From the IMG/VR virus record IMGVR_UViG_3300043464_000655, positions 1 to 27,910 of that record: a stretch of DNA of 27,910 nt. One strand, 5' to 3'. The translations under genes were made by a program, and so were the position numbers. The notes under the pieces are model-generated. The model was not told the origin of the DNA. It searched no databases and saw only the letters and a list, made by a program, of their open reading frames with translations. This DNA is from a virus. Shown here one piece after another: positions 7,274 through 14,836 of the stretch (position 1 is its first letter; the number at the start of each line of letters is the position of its first letter).

Positions 7274-8461
7274 ATGTCATTGGAATATATCAAGCAACAA
7301 CATGAAGCACGTAATCGTGCCTGGGAAGAAGCCAAAACTCTTCTCGATTCTGCAGCAGCAGAAAAGCGCGAACTAACAGCTGAAGAAGATGCTAAGTATC
7401 AAAGCATCTCAGCAGACTTAGATCGCAGAGCACAAATCATCGAAACCCTAAAAGCAGATGCAGATCGCGAAGTGCGTGCAGCAGAAGCCATGAGAGGATT
7501 CGAAGATCAAGCCAAACCAGTAGTAGAAAAATCCACAGCTAAAGACGAAGCAGAAATTATTCGTTCATTAGCACGTGGCGATATGAGATCATACGAATTT
7601 GAAAAAAGAGATATCACTACATCCTCAACAGGATCACCAGTGCCAACCTCTTTCTACAACCGTATTATCGAATTAGCAAGATTCGTAGGCCCAATGCTAG
7701 AAACATCTACCATCCTTAACACAGCTGGTGGAGAAAACCTACAAATCCCATCACTGAGTGCATACTCAGCAACTCAAGGAACTGCAACTGCAGAAGCAGC
7801 AGCATATTCAGAAGCAGATCCTGTATTCAACTCATTCGTTACATTAGGTGCCTACAAATATGGTTTCCTAATTCAAGTAACACGTGAACTAGTTGAAGAT
7901 GCTGGCGTTGATATTCTCGGTTTCTTGGCCGACCAAATCGGTAACACTATGGGAACAACTGCTAACAGCAGATTGACTCTAGGTACAGGAACTGTAGAAC
8001 CAAACGGTATCGTAGGTCGTGCAGGCTCAGGTGTAGCATCAACAGCTACATCATTAGCAGCAGATGACCTAATTTCTTTGGTCTACTCACTAGACACAGT
8101 TGCTCGTCGTTTGCCAGGATCTGGCTTCATGATGAATGCAAACACTGTTGCAGCAGTGAGAAAATTAAAGGACAACGCAGGACAATACCTATTCAGCCCA
8201 TCTATGAACTCAGAGGATCGCGATCTATTATTAGGTCACCGTATCTACGAGAACCCAGCGATGAGCAACGTAGGTTCAGCTGTGAAATCAGTTATCTTCG
8301 GTAACTTGAGTTCATACTTCGTGCGTCAAGTTGGTGGCATAAGAATCGACAGATCAGATGATTACGCCTTCAACCAAGACCTAATTACGTTCAGAGCCCA
8401 GGTACGCCTTGATGGCAACCTGATTCAAACCAGCCATGTTAAGTATTTAACAACCAGCTGA
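7274..8461 (+). CDS. Major capsid protein (HK97 fold)
   Basis: This 395-aa protein is the icosahedral shell subunit. Residues 1 to about 85 form a charged coiled coil (WEEAKTLLDSAAAEKRELTA, LDRRAQIIETLKADADRE), which is the delta scaffold domain normally removed by the S78 protease. The mature part shows family features: SPVPTSFYNRIIELAR, TEAAAYSEADPVFNSFVTLGAYKYG, the E-loop/spine LVEDAGVDILGFLADQIG, and the terminal DYAFNQDLITFRAQVRLDG. An AAAAAGGACG ribosome-binding site precedes ATG 7274. Codon choice differs from neighbours, with CAA for Gln and AAC/ATC/GAA/GCA preferred, as expected for the most highly expressed gene. A double hairpin follows the stop. Confidence 0.95.
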   Translation: MSLEYIKQQHEARNRAWEEAKTLLDSAAAEKRELTAEEDAKYQSISADLDRRAQIIETLKADADREVRAAEAMRGFEDQAKPVVEKSTAKDEAEIIRSLARGDMRSYEFEKRDITTSSTGSPVPTSFYNRIIELARFVGPMLETSTILNTAGGENLQIPSLSAYSATQGTATAEAAAYSEADPVFNSFVTLGAYKYGFLIQVTRELVEDAGVDILGFLADQIGNTMGTTANSRLTLGTGTVEPNGIVGRAGSGVASTATSLAADDLISLVYSLDTVARRLPGSGFMMNANTVAAVRKLKDNAGQYLFSPSMNSEDRDLLLGHRIYENPAMSNVGSAVKSVIFGNLSSYFVRQVGGIRIDRSDDYAFNQDLITFRAQVRLDGNLIQTSHVKYLTTS

Positions 8462-8476
8462 TTTGAATAATTAGTT

Positions 8477-8510
8477 GTCTAGGATGCGAAGCGCAGGTCG
8501 TGTCCTAGAC
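8477..8510 (+). other. Hairpin 1 after the capsid gene
   Basis: GTCTAGGA (8477-8484) and TCCTAGAC (8503-8510) form a perfect 8-bp stem. The loop itself contains TGCG-AAG-CGCA, a nested mini-hairpin. It lies 16 nt after the capsid stop and six nt before a second, stronger hairpin. No T-tract follows, so a 3'-end-protecting or RNase-processing structure is the best guess. Confidence 0.55.
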
Positions 8511-8515
8511 TCCCT

Positions 8516-8555
8516 TTAGACCCCATGCTCTAGTAGTGTGGGGTCTAACTTATTT
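8516..8555 (+). terminator. Terminator-like hairpin after the capsid gene
   Basis: TTAGACCCCA (8516-8525) and TGGGGTCTAA (8539-8548) make a perfect 10-bp stem around a 13-nt loop, followed by CTTATTT (8549-8555). This is close to a Rho-independent terminator, though the T-run is short. It would reduce transcription from the head genes into the glycosyltransferase cluster and could leave an abundant capsid transcript. The next gene's AGGAG (8556-8560) follows directly. Confidence 0.65.
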
Positions 8556-8566
8556 AGGAGTCCTGC

Positions 8567-9901
8567 GTGAATAGAGCTGAAAGACGAGCATTAGAGAAAC
8601 AAAAACCTAGACATCTGCATGCCGTTAAATCTGGTGAAAATAAAAGACGCATTTTATGGATGTCGAATGCACCCTGGGCTACGACTGGCTACGGCCAACA
8701 GAGCGCACAGGCTGTACCACGATTTAAAAAAGCAGGATATGACATCGCTATCGCTGCTAATTATGGTCTAGAAGCAGCAGCATCTACCTGGTCTACTGAG
8801 TACGGTGATGTACCTGTTTATCCACGTGGTCACGACCAGTGGTCTAATGATGTAATTCCAGCGCACATGTATGACTGGTATCGACATGATCCATCAGCTG
8901 AGCATGCCATGATCACACTGTTTGATCAGTGGGTATTTAAAGGCCCTAGATATTCTGACTGGCGTATCGGTGCGTGGACTCCGATAGATCACATGCCTGC
9001 ACCACCAGATGTTGCAGCGTGGGTACGTCAGGACTTTGTCACACCTATCGCTATGAGTATGTATGGTAAGTCGATGCTAGAGAATGTAGGTATCGCATCA
9101 GAGTATGTGCCTCATGCTATCGAACGTGTGTACGAACCAACAGATTTTATTACTAGAGATAATCAGCAGGTGACTGCTAGAGAAATGATGCGTGTCCCAG
9201 AGGATGCGTTCGTAGTGGGTATGAATGCTGCTAATAAAGGTGTGTACCCATGCCGTAAAGCGTTCGGTGAAAATATTCTGGCATTCTCCATGTTTGCTCA
9301 GAAACACCCTGACGCAGTTCTGTATCTACACACAGATGCTCTAGGCAGTTTAGGTGGTATCAAAATGCTGGAGTTAATTAAATCTGTAGGACTTAAAAAA
9401 GACCAATACAGATTCGTAGACCCATACATGCTCAGAACTGGTATCCCAGCTAATGAAATGGCAGCGATTTACACTGGCATGGATGTGCTATTAGCAACCA
9501 GCTATGGTGAGGGATTTGGAATACCTACTATTGAGGCACAGGCCTGTGGAACCAGAGTTATCGTGTCGCAGTTCGCAGCATCTACAGAGTTATGTGGAGA
9601 TGGATGGCTAGTAGGTGGACAACCGTTATGGGATGCGCCACAGAAATCGTTCTTCCATGTGCCATCTATCCCTGAAATAGTGTCAGCTCTAGATGAGGCA
9701 TACATAAAAGCAGATGACAGATCAGTCAAGGCGATAGATTTTGCAGCACAGTATCAGTCAGATGTCGTCTTTGATAAATACTGGACAAAGGCTCTAGATG
9801 CACTATTCGCTAAACCTGCACCTGTAATAGGTGACAGCACTCGAGGTGTACCTGTAGATATGCCAGAGAATCCAGCTGAGGCATCAGAAGCCAAAATATG
9901 A
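8567..9901 (+). CDS. Glycosyltransferase, GT4-like (GT-B fold)
   Basis: This 444-aa predicted sugar transferase would use a nucleotide-sugar donor. The N-terminal Rossmann-like half begins at RRILWMSNAPWATTGYGQQS (28-47), a glycine-rich acceptor-side loop. The C-terminal half holds VLYLHTD and the diagnostic E-x7-E element EGFGIPTIE (E315, E323), followed by AQACGTRVI, which is the GT4 donor-site signature. No signal peptide or membrane helix is seen, so it acts in the cytoplasm. It starts with GTG 8567, six nt after AGGAG (8556-8560). It opens a five-gene cluster of sugar and methyl transferases between the capsid and connector genes and overlaps the next gene as ATGA. Likely targets are a virion protein or a host surface glycan; the acceptor cannot be read from sequence. 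Confidence 0.88.
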   Translation: MNRAERRALEKQKPRHLHAVKSGENKRRILWMSNAPWATTGYGQQSAQAVPRFKKAGYDIAIAANYGLEAAASTWSTEYGDVPVYPRGHDQWSNDVIPAHMYDWYRHDPSAEHAMITLFDQWVFKGPRYSDWRIGAWTPIDHMPAPPDVAAWVRQDFVTPIAMSMYGKSMLENVGIASEYVPHAIERVYEPTDFITRDNQQVTAREMMRVPEDAFVVGMNAANKGVYPCRKAFGENILAFSMFAQKHPDAVLYLHTDALGSLGGIKMLELIKSVGLKKDQYRFVDPYMLRTGIPANEMAAIYTGMDVLLATSYGEGFGIPTIEAQACGTRVIVSQFAASTELCGDGWLVGGQPLWDAPQKSFFHVPSIPEIVSALDEAYIKADDRSVKAIDFAAQYQSDVVFDKYWTKALDALFAKPAPVIGDSTRGVPVDMPENPAEASEAKI

Positions 9902-10548
9902 TTCCAGTGATGATCGTGCCTGTGTTAGCACGTCACGATTTATTAGACAGGATGATTAAATCTATAAATTATGCTGTAAAAGATTTAGTGATTATAGATA
10001 ACGCTGGTGATAGTAAGTATGAGCCTGTGTGGAATCAGTGGGTAGGTAATGTACATCTCTGGAGATTCCCACATAATCTAGGTGTATCTACATCATGGAA
10101 TCTGGGCATCAAAGCATTTCCATACGCTGATTACTGGCTCATCTGTAACTTTGATACAGAATGGGCTGGTGACTCACTGAGATTATTTGCAGAAACAGCT
10201 ACAACTGACTCATTAGTGTTATCAGGATCACCACAGCCCTGGTGCGCTTTCACTTTAGGCTGGCAGGTCGTAGATACTGTCGGACTATTTGATGAGGCAC
10301 TGCATCCTGCATATTTCGAGGATAACGACTATCAGCGCAGATGCACAGCATCTAATATCAAAATAAATCACTCATTTATACCTATCGCGCACGATAACTC
10401 ATCGACATTACATGCAGGGTACACAGCACGTAACGCTGAGACATTTCCGAACAACGCTGACTATTATCATGATAAAGAGCAACGAGGTGACCTATCTGAG
10501 GGCAGATGGTCTATTAGACGTAGGAGACGTAATGCCTGGGACAGCTGA
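9898..10548 (+). CDS. Glycosyltransferase, GT2-like (GT-A fold)
   Basis: This 216-aa predicted family-2 type transferase starts with MIPVMIVPVLARHDLLDRMI, the usual GT2 opening. LVIIDNAGD (30-38) and the HNLGVSTSWNLGI block follow (nucleotide binding). ICNFDTEW contains the acidic donor/metal site, and AYFEDNDYQRR is the acceptor-loop ED motif. There is no membrane segment. The ATG overlaps the previous stop (ATGA), and the C-terminal basic stretch (WSIRRRRRN) overlaps the start of the next transferase by 17 nt. It is short for a GT2 but keeps every main motif, so it is likely active. The acceptor is unknown. Confidence 0.82.
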   Translation: MIPVMIVPVLARHDLLDRMIKSINYAVKDLVIIDNAGDSKYEPVWNQWVGNVHLWRFPHNLGVSTSWNLGIKAFPYADYWLICNFDTEWAGDSLRLFAETATTDSLVLSGSPQPWCAFTLGWQVVDTVGLFDEALHPAYFEDNDYQRRCTASNIKINHSFIPIAHDNSSTLHAGYTARNAETFPNNADYYHDKEQRGDLSEGRWSIRRRRRNAWDS

Positions 10549-11137
10549 CGTAACTATTATCACTGCCACTATTCCAACTCGGGCAGAGTTATTAGCCAGA
10601 GCAGTTAAGAGTGTAGAGGCACAAACGTTACAGCCTGCAGCACATTTGATTATGGAAGATACTGAGAAAATCGGTGGAGCAGCAGTATTAGATAAGTTAC
10701 TTAAAAAAGTTAAAACTAAATATGTCGCTGTGCTGGATGATGATGATGAACTGCTACCACGACACATAGAAGCCATCTACACATCTATTACAGAGTCGGA
10801 TGCTGATTTAGTGTATCCCTGGTTCAGATATCAGACCTGTGGTAACGCTGGTCACCTAGAACACTATTTTGGTGTGGCATGGTCTAATGACGATGTCCAC
10901 CAAGTACCTATCACGTGGATAGCCAAAACACTAACAATTAAACGAGCTGGGGGCTTCTCACAGGGATATGAGACAGAATCTATGAATCTGGATGGTAGTG
11001 GAAATCGCATAGGCTACGATTTCACACTTATACAGAACTTAGTAGCACATGACAGAATTATTAAGCATCACCCAGAAATTACCTGGGTTTATCATGATGA
11101 TCGTCAGTCCACATTAGGTATGCCATCTAGATGGTAG
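10532..11137 (+). CDS. Glycosyltransferase, GT2-like
   Basis: This 201-aa protein has the GT-A order: ADVTIITATIPTRAELLARA (about 5-24), the LIMED strand, and KYVAVLDDDDELLPRHIEAI, whose DDDD region supplies the metal-binding DxD site. A later YDFTLIQNLVAHDRI block follows. I place the start at ATG 10532, five nt after AGGAG (10522-10526). The longer in-frame extension back to 10412 would overlap the previous gene by more than 130 nt and carries no GT sequence. It overlaps the next gene by 7 nt. It is probably one of several successive transferases building a short glycan. Confidence 0.82.
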   Translation: MPGTADVTIITATIPTRAELLARAVKSVEAQTLQPAAHLIMEDTEKIGGAAVLDKLLKKVKTKYVAVLDDDDELLPRHIEAIYTSITESDADLVYPWFRYQTCGNAGHLEHYFGVAWSNDDVHQVPITWIAKTLTIKRAGGFSQGYETESMNLDGSGNRIGYDFTLIQNLVAHDRIIKHHPEITWVYHDDRQSTLGMPSRW

Positions 11138-11754
11138 CTGATGTCACGATAATCACATCAGTTTATGGTGACAAATATGATCACTTCATAGATGGCTGGT
11201 CTGAGGCTATAAATAATTTAACTATCGCACCGAAGCGTGTGATATGTGCTGGTGACAGATTAAGAGATATAAATGCTGAGCAGATAGTGTCTCAGCCTGC
11301 AGTCGGATGGAAATGGCGTTCACCCTGGTACTGGAATAGTGCTGCACGTAACACAGATACAGAGTGGATATGGGTATTGGATATAGATGATCGTATTAAA
11401 CCTGATGCGTTAGAGAATCTGATGGAGCAGACCTGTGACATTTGGTTAGTGGGCATAGATGTTAATGGTACAGAAAATTATCTTCCACCTAGATTAACTA
11501 ATGAACAGATAGCATCAGCTGAGCACTGCTATTTCTGTTGTGGTTCACCTATTAGACGATCATGGTGGCAACAGAATCCATACAGGGATTTAGCATTCAC
11601 TGACTGGGGTATGTGGCGCACGTCAGCTAAGATGGGTGCGCGTTTCGAGTGGGCTAATAAAGTGGGCTATTACTATCGTAAAGATTTCGATAACTCTATG
11701 TCTGGGTGGGCTGACGCAGATGCAAATAATAGGGCAGAAATATTAGCGTTATGA
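11131..11754 (+). CDS. Glycosyltransferase, divergent GT2-like
   Basis: This 207-aa protein opens with ADVTIITSVYGDKYDHFIDG, a GT-A style first strand, and carries WIWVLDIDDRIKPDALENL, where DIDD is a DxD metal site. The middle has RSPWYWNSAARN, similar to the N-rich loop of GT2 enzymes. The C-terminal half is divergent (CYFCCGSPIRRSWWQQNP, MGARFEWANKVGYYYRK) and Trp/Tyr rich. Overlaps on both sides (7 nt upstream, ATGA downstream) place it firmly in the same transcript. It could be a glycan-processing enzyme other than a transferase, but the DxD and first strand favour GT2. Confidence 0.72.
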   Translation: MVADVTIITSVYGDKYDHFIDGWSEAINNLTIAPKRVICAGDRLRDINAEQIVSQPAVGWKWRSPWYWNSAARNTDTEWIWVLDIDDRIKPDALENLMEQTCDIWLVGIDVNGTENYLPPRLTNEQIASAEHCYFCCGSPIRRSWWQQNPYRDLAFTDWGMWRTSAKMGARFEWANKVGYYYRKDFDNSMSGWADADANNRAEILAL

Positions 11755-12362
11755 ACGTAAAAGATTTTAAATCTAAATACAATCTGAGTACACCGATAAA
11801 GCATGGTGAGACTCATATACAGGGCTGGCAGTCGGACAGTTCAGTATTTACAGATGTGATTAAAAGATACAAACCTAAGACGATAGTCGAAGTGGGCTCA
11901 TGGTTAGGTGCATCAGCGTTACACATGGCATCACTAATGAAAGATACAGACTTTGACATAATCTGTGTGGACACATTTCTAGGTTCCAGCTCTGCACTGT
12001 GGGATGACTATAATCGTGACCTGGTTAATAATTTCAGTAGCATCTATGATCAGTTCTGTATTAACGTGACCAGCCATTATCTTAATAGTCAGATATCACC
12101 ACTACCTATGACATCGTCTGCAGCAGCAGAGTTACTTAGATTGAATCATGTCATGGTAGATATGGTTTATATAGACGCTGGTCACAGGTATCGTGACGTG
12201 CTCGCAGATTTACAGGACTGGTATCCATTAGCCAGTAAAGTGGTAGTCGGAGATGATTATAGTCCTGTGTGGGCTGGTGTGCAGGATGCTGTAAAAGATT
12301 TCACGCAGAGCATGAATATCAGCTATCAGGAGCAGGATCAAAAGTTCATCATAGGTAAATAA
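11751..12362 (+). CDS. Class I SAM-dependent methyltransferase
   Basis: This 203-aa enzyme is of the Methyltransf_24 type. Visible motifs are TIVEVGSWLGASALHMA (about 44-60, SAM-binding motif I), DIICVDTFLG (68-77, motif II acidic strand) and MVYIDAGHRYRDVLADL, with the DxGH signature and WYP after it, then VVVGDDY (motif with GDD). Relatives methylate sugars or other small acceptors, so with four glycosyltransferases upstream it probably caps or decorates the glycan. Its ATG overlaps the previous stop (ATGA). It is the last gene of the cluster; the connector gene follows after a 34-nt gap with its own AGGAG. Confidence 0.82.
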   Translation: MNVKDFKSKYNLSTPIKHGETHIQGWQSDSSVFTDVIKRYKPKTIVEVGSWLGASALHMASLMKDTDFDIICVDTFLGSSSALWDDYNRDLVNNFSSIYDQFCINVTSHYLNSQISPLPMTSSAAAELLRLNHVMVDMVYIDAGHRYRDVLADLQDWYPLASKVVVGDDYSPVWAGVQDAVKDFTQSMNISYQEQDQKFIIGK

Positions 12363-12396
12363 ACCGATAGACTATGAGCAATAACTAGGAGTTTTC

Positions 12397-13002
12397 ATGG
12401 CAATTACAAACGGATACGCTTCGCTGAACGAAACTAAGTCAGCACTGCGTATCACAGACTCAGTAGACGACAGTCTGCTAGAGATGGCTATCGAGTCAGC
12501 ATCCCGACTCATAGATGGTTATGCAGGTAGACAGTTCTTCTCATCAGGTACTGCCACACGTTACTTCACAGCTGATGATGACTTTGTATGCGAGATAGAT
12601 GACATATCCTCATCTAATATCACCCTAGTCACTGCTATGGATGCAGATGCAGTATTTGATACCACCTGGGCTACCACCGACTATCAGTTAGAGCCTTTAA
12701 ATGCTGTGCTAGATGGTCAAGCATGGCCGTACACACGTATTCGTGCTGTAGGAGATTATTTGTGGCCTATTTCTGGTGGAGAGGCGTTAGTAAAACTAAC
12801 TGCTGTATTCGGATGGCCTGCAGTACCTATCGCTGTAAAACAAGCGACTATTATTCAGGCATCACGTATTTTCAAACGACTCGATTCTCCTTTAGGCGTT
12901 GCAGGTTTTGGAGATTTAGGCGTTATGCGCGTGTCATCATCTCTAGACCCAGATGTCGCACAGCTAGTCGCAGCATATAGACGACTCAGGAACATGGCGT
13001 AA
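12397..13002 (+). CDS. Head-tail connector (gp6-like)
   Basis: This 201-aa adaptor sits below the portal and is the first ring of the neck. The N-terminus (GYASLNETKSALRITDSVDD, then LLEMAIESASRLIDGYAGRQF) is the classic helical gp6/gp15 connector pattern. The C-terminal helix AVKQATIIQASRIFKRLDSP and DPDVAQLVAAYRR complete it. AGGAG at 12387-12391 lies five nt before ATG 12397. Gene order normally puts it right after the capsid gene, so the glycosyltransferase cluster separates it from its usual neighbour. The stop overlaps the next ATG (TAATG). Confidence 0.85.
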   Translation: MAITNGYASLNETKSALRITDSVDDSLLEMAIESASRLIDGYAGRQFFSSGTATRYFTADDDFVCEIDDISSSNITLVTAMDADAVFDTTWATTDYQLEPLNAVLDGQAWPYTRIRAVGDYLWPISGGEALVKLTAVFGWPAVPIAVKQATIIQASRIFKRLDSPLGVAGFGDLGVMRVSSSLDPDVAQLVAAYRRLRNMA

Positions 13003-13409
13003 TGGCATCCATAAGTACACTGCGAACACAGATAGCCACTAACCTGGCTACGATAACTGGTCTGCGCACCACATCCACTATGCCTGACAACCCAAATCCA
13101 CCAGTTGCAATCGTTATTCCACGCTCAGTCAGCTACGATGAAGCGTTCAGAAAAGGAATGCAGATTTATGGTTTTAATGTCATGGTTATCGTAGGCAGAG
13201 TCGATGAAAGATCAGCCCAGAATAATTTAGACTCATATTGTTCATCCACAGGATCATCCAGTATCAAACTCGCTGTAGAACGCGATAAGACTCTAGGTGG
13301 TAACGCATTCGATGTGCGTGTAACTGAGATGACAAACTACGGTCAGATAACCATAGGTGAGGTAGTATATCTATCAGCAGAGTTTCAAGTCCTCTGCTAC
13401 GCAGACTAG
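13002..13409 (+). CDS. Probable tail terminator / tail completion protein
   Basis: This 135-aa protein begins ASISTLRTQIATNLATITGL, an N-terminal helix followed by a beta-rich body (VAIVIPRSVSYDEAF, YGFNVMVIVGRVDE, EVVYLSAEFQVLCYAD). That helix-then-strands layout, about 130-140 residues, directly before the tail tube gene, matches tail terminator proteins that cap the tail and join it to the neck. Individual catalytic or binding residues cannot be named. It is coupled to the connector by TAATG. A head-closure protein is the main alternative. Confidence 0.65.
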   Translation: MASISTLRTQIATNLATITGLRTTSTMPDNPNPPVAIVIPRSVSYDEAFRKGMQIYGFNVMVIVGRVDERSAQNNLDSYCSSTGSSSIKLAVERDKTLGGNAFDVRVTEMTNYGQITIGEVVYLSAEFQVLCYAD

Positions 13410-13419
13410 GAGAAATTAA

Positions 13420-13827
13420 ATGGCGAAATTCGCAGCAACCGACTATGCCGTAAGCATAAACGGAACCCAGTTTGGCACATCACTTAACAGTGCTGAACTA
13501 ACAATAGAGGCTGACGACTTAGAAACCACAGCGTTCGGTGGAACATTCCGAACACGTGTAGGTGGACTAAAGTCAGCATCAGTCACACTGAACTTCATGC
13601 AAGACTTTGCAGCAGCATCAGTAGACGCAACACTAAATACCCTCGTAGGTTCTATCGCTACCGTAGTGATAATTCCTGCAGGCACATCAGTTTCAGCTAC
13701 TAACCCTAGTTACACTGCCAACTGTTTAGTGACTCAATACTCACCATTCGCATCAAGCGTTGGGGATCTTGCAACATTTTCTGTGACATGGCCTGTTTCA
13801 GGCACTGTGAGCCGGGGAACGGTCTAA
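13420..13827 (+). CDS. Major tail tube protein
   Basis: This 135-aa protein is rich in Ala, Thr, Ser and Val and predicted nearly all beta. The ELTIEADDLETTAFGGTFRT stretch (about 25-44) and KSASVTLNFMQDFAAASVDA are typical of siphovirus tail tube subunits (the TAFGG motif is widespread). The C-terminal FSVTWPVSGTVSRGTV is also usual. AGGAG (13408-13412) sits seven nt before ATG. Codons lean towards those preferred in the capsid gene, as expected for a structural protein made in many copies. It is followed after two nt by the tail assembly chaperone, the usual order. Confidence 0.88.
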   Translation: MAKFAATDYAVSINGTQFGTSLNSAELTIEADDLETTAFGGTFRTRVGGLKSASVTLNFMQDFAAASVDATLNTLVGSIATVVIIPAGTSVSATNPSYTANCLVTQYSPFASSVGDLATFSVTWPVSGTVSRGTV

Positions 13828-13829
13828 AT

Positions 13830-14081
13830 ATGAGAATCAATCTGCGCGTTGAATATAACAATGGTGATGCAAAAGAAATCACCTGCTCTGCTAAAGACCT
13901 AGTTGCATTTGAGGACAAAACTAATCGGTCAGTCGTAACTCTTGAGAAAGATATGCGACTGACTGATTTGTTCTGGTTAGCATGGCATTCGGAATCTCGT
14001 ACAGGATCAACGAAGAAAGATTTTGATACCTGGCTAGATGACATTGACGGTGTTACAGCGAGTGAGATAGACCCAAAATAA
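13830..14081 (+). CDS. Tail assembly chaperone, short form
   Basis: This 83-aa protein is made when ribosomes do not frameshift. MRINLRVEYNNGDAKEITCS begins it, and the middle has KDLVAFEDKTNRSVVTL and LTDLFWLAWHSESR (the LAWHS motif is typical of these chaperones), then DFDTWLDDIDGVTASE near the end. It acts with its longer frameshifted form to hold the tape measure protein during tail assembly. I start at ATG 13830, just after the tail tube stop; an upstream start at 13788 would lie inside the tube gene. The gene ends at TAA 14079-14081, directly after the slippery heptamer. Confidence 0.85.
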   Translation: MRINLRVEYNNGDAKEITCSAKDLVAFEDKTNRSVVTLEKDMRLTDLFWLAWHSESRTGSTKKDFDTWLDDIDGVTASEIDPK

Positions 14082-14242
14082 AGCCGCTCGGTGACTCGAG
14101 CACTCACTGGCTGATCGCGTATTTAGCTGTGGAAACAGGTATTGCGCCATCATTATTATTACAAGAAACTGATCGTATGCTTTATACGATGTCCATGTAT
14201 CTGCGCTGGCGTGCCACAGAGTCTAATAAGAAGCAAAGGTAA
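13830..14242 (+). CDS. Tail assembly chaperone, -1 frameshifted long form
   Basis: If the ribosome slips one base back on C CCA AAA (14072-14078), translation continues past the TAA for 54 more codons to TAA 14240-14242, giving 137 aa. The extension reads PKIKPLGDSSTHWLIAYLAV and continues with GIAPSLLLQETDRMLYTMSM, then YLRWRA. That is a typical second half of a siphovirus chaperone: Trp- and Leu-rich, with a terminal YLRWRATESNKKQR. The extension has no start codon of its own at its beginning, which supports frameshifting over a separate gene. This mirrors lambda G/GT. Confidence 0.85.
14072..14101 (+). promoter_or_regulatory. Programmed -1 ribosomal frameshift signal
   Basis: The heptamer CCCAAAA (14072-14078) is in the correct phase (C CCA AAA) and fits the X XXY YYZ rule. 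It is followed by a seven-nt spacer containing the zero-frame stop. A hairpin comes next: GCTCG (14086-14090) pairs with CGAGC (14097-14101) around a six-nt loop. The loop's GTGA could also pair with TCAC (14104-14107), though a pseudoknot with no linker is sterically doubtful. Confidence 0.85.
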
Positions 14243-14244
14243 TT

Positions 14245-14796
14245 ATGGGGATAAAGATTGAGTCACCTGTAATAATCGGTGTGCAGGAAGTTCTTAATGA
14301 ACTACGCACTACAGAACCTGAGTTATATAAGCAGGCACGTAAAGACATGATCACGACTATTAGACCCATGACTGAGGCTATTAAAGGATATATCCGAGGT
14401 GAGGTTATAGGTAATCTGCCAAGTGGTTTCAAGCGTGGCAGAACTGAACCCTCACTAAGAAATATCAGAGTTAATGCTCGTATATCTGCACGTAAGCGTA
14501 AAGGGTTATCGACTCTTGCATCTGTGCGCACAACGTCATACGCTATCGAGTTAGCTGATATGGCTGGTCGTAAGAATCCATCGGGTAGCACTGCATCTGG
14601 TGGCAAACTTATTGAGTTTCTTAATTTTAGTTTTGGTAGACGACCATCTAGATTTATTTGGCCTGTCGCTGAGGAGTACATAGATGAAGTCAGCGCAGGT
14701 CTAAAGCGTTCTATCGCTAAATATTCTGCTGATGCTAATCAGAGACTAGAGATAAAATCTAACGCTAAATCGTCTGACTATCGCATACTTGACTAG
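14245..14796 (+). CDS. Tail/neck-associated protein of unknown function
   Basis: This 183-aa basic protein lies between the chaperone and the tape measure. The N-terminal half is helical (VQEVLNELRTTEPELYKQAR, then TIRPMTEAIKGYI), the centre is very basic (ARISARKRKG), and the C-terminal half has FSFGRRPSRFIWPVAEEYID and a last helix. The pattern (helix, basic loop, final WPV-E helix) recalls HK97 gp10-like head-tail/minor tail proteins, which more often sit before the tail tube. It has no signal peptide or membrane helix. The call as a structural or assembly protein rests mainly on position. Confidence 0.6.
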   Translation: MGIKIESPVIIGVQEVLNELRTTEPELYKQARKDMITTIRPMTEAIKGYIRGEVIGNLPSGFKRGRTEPSLRNIRVNARISARKRKGLSTLASVRTTSYAIELADMAGRKNPSGSTASGGKLIEFLNFSFGRRPSRFIWPVAEEYIDEVSAGLKRSIAKYSADANQRLEIKSNAKSSDYRILD

Positions 14797-14836
14797 ACTA
14801 TCGCTACTCGTTCTAGTGGTTTAGACTGAACTTACT

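Noticed and set aside
12723-12980. An 85-codon plus-strand frame inside the connector gene
   Set aside because: It is Cys/Arg-rich with no motif and sits in another frame of a well-supported gp6-like gene.
13706-14107. A 133-codon minus-strand frame over the tail tube and chaperone genes
   Set aside because: It overlaps two genes with strong family motifs and a frameshift signal, and its composition looks like an antisense shadow.
14086-14107. An H-type pseudoknot stimulating the chaperone frameshift
   Set aside because: The second stem would have only four pairs with no linker between stems, which is sterically unlikely; the simple hairpin is enough.
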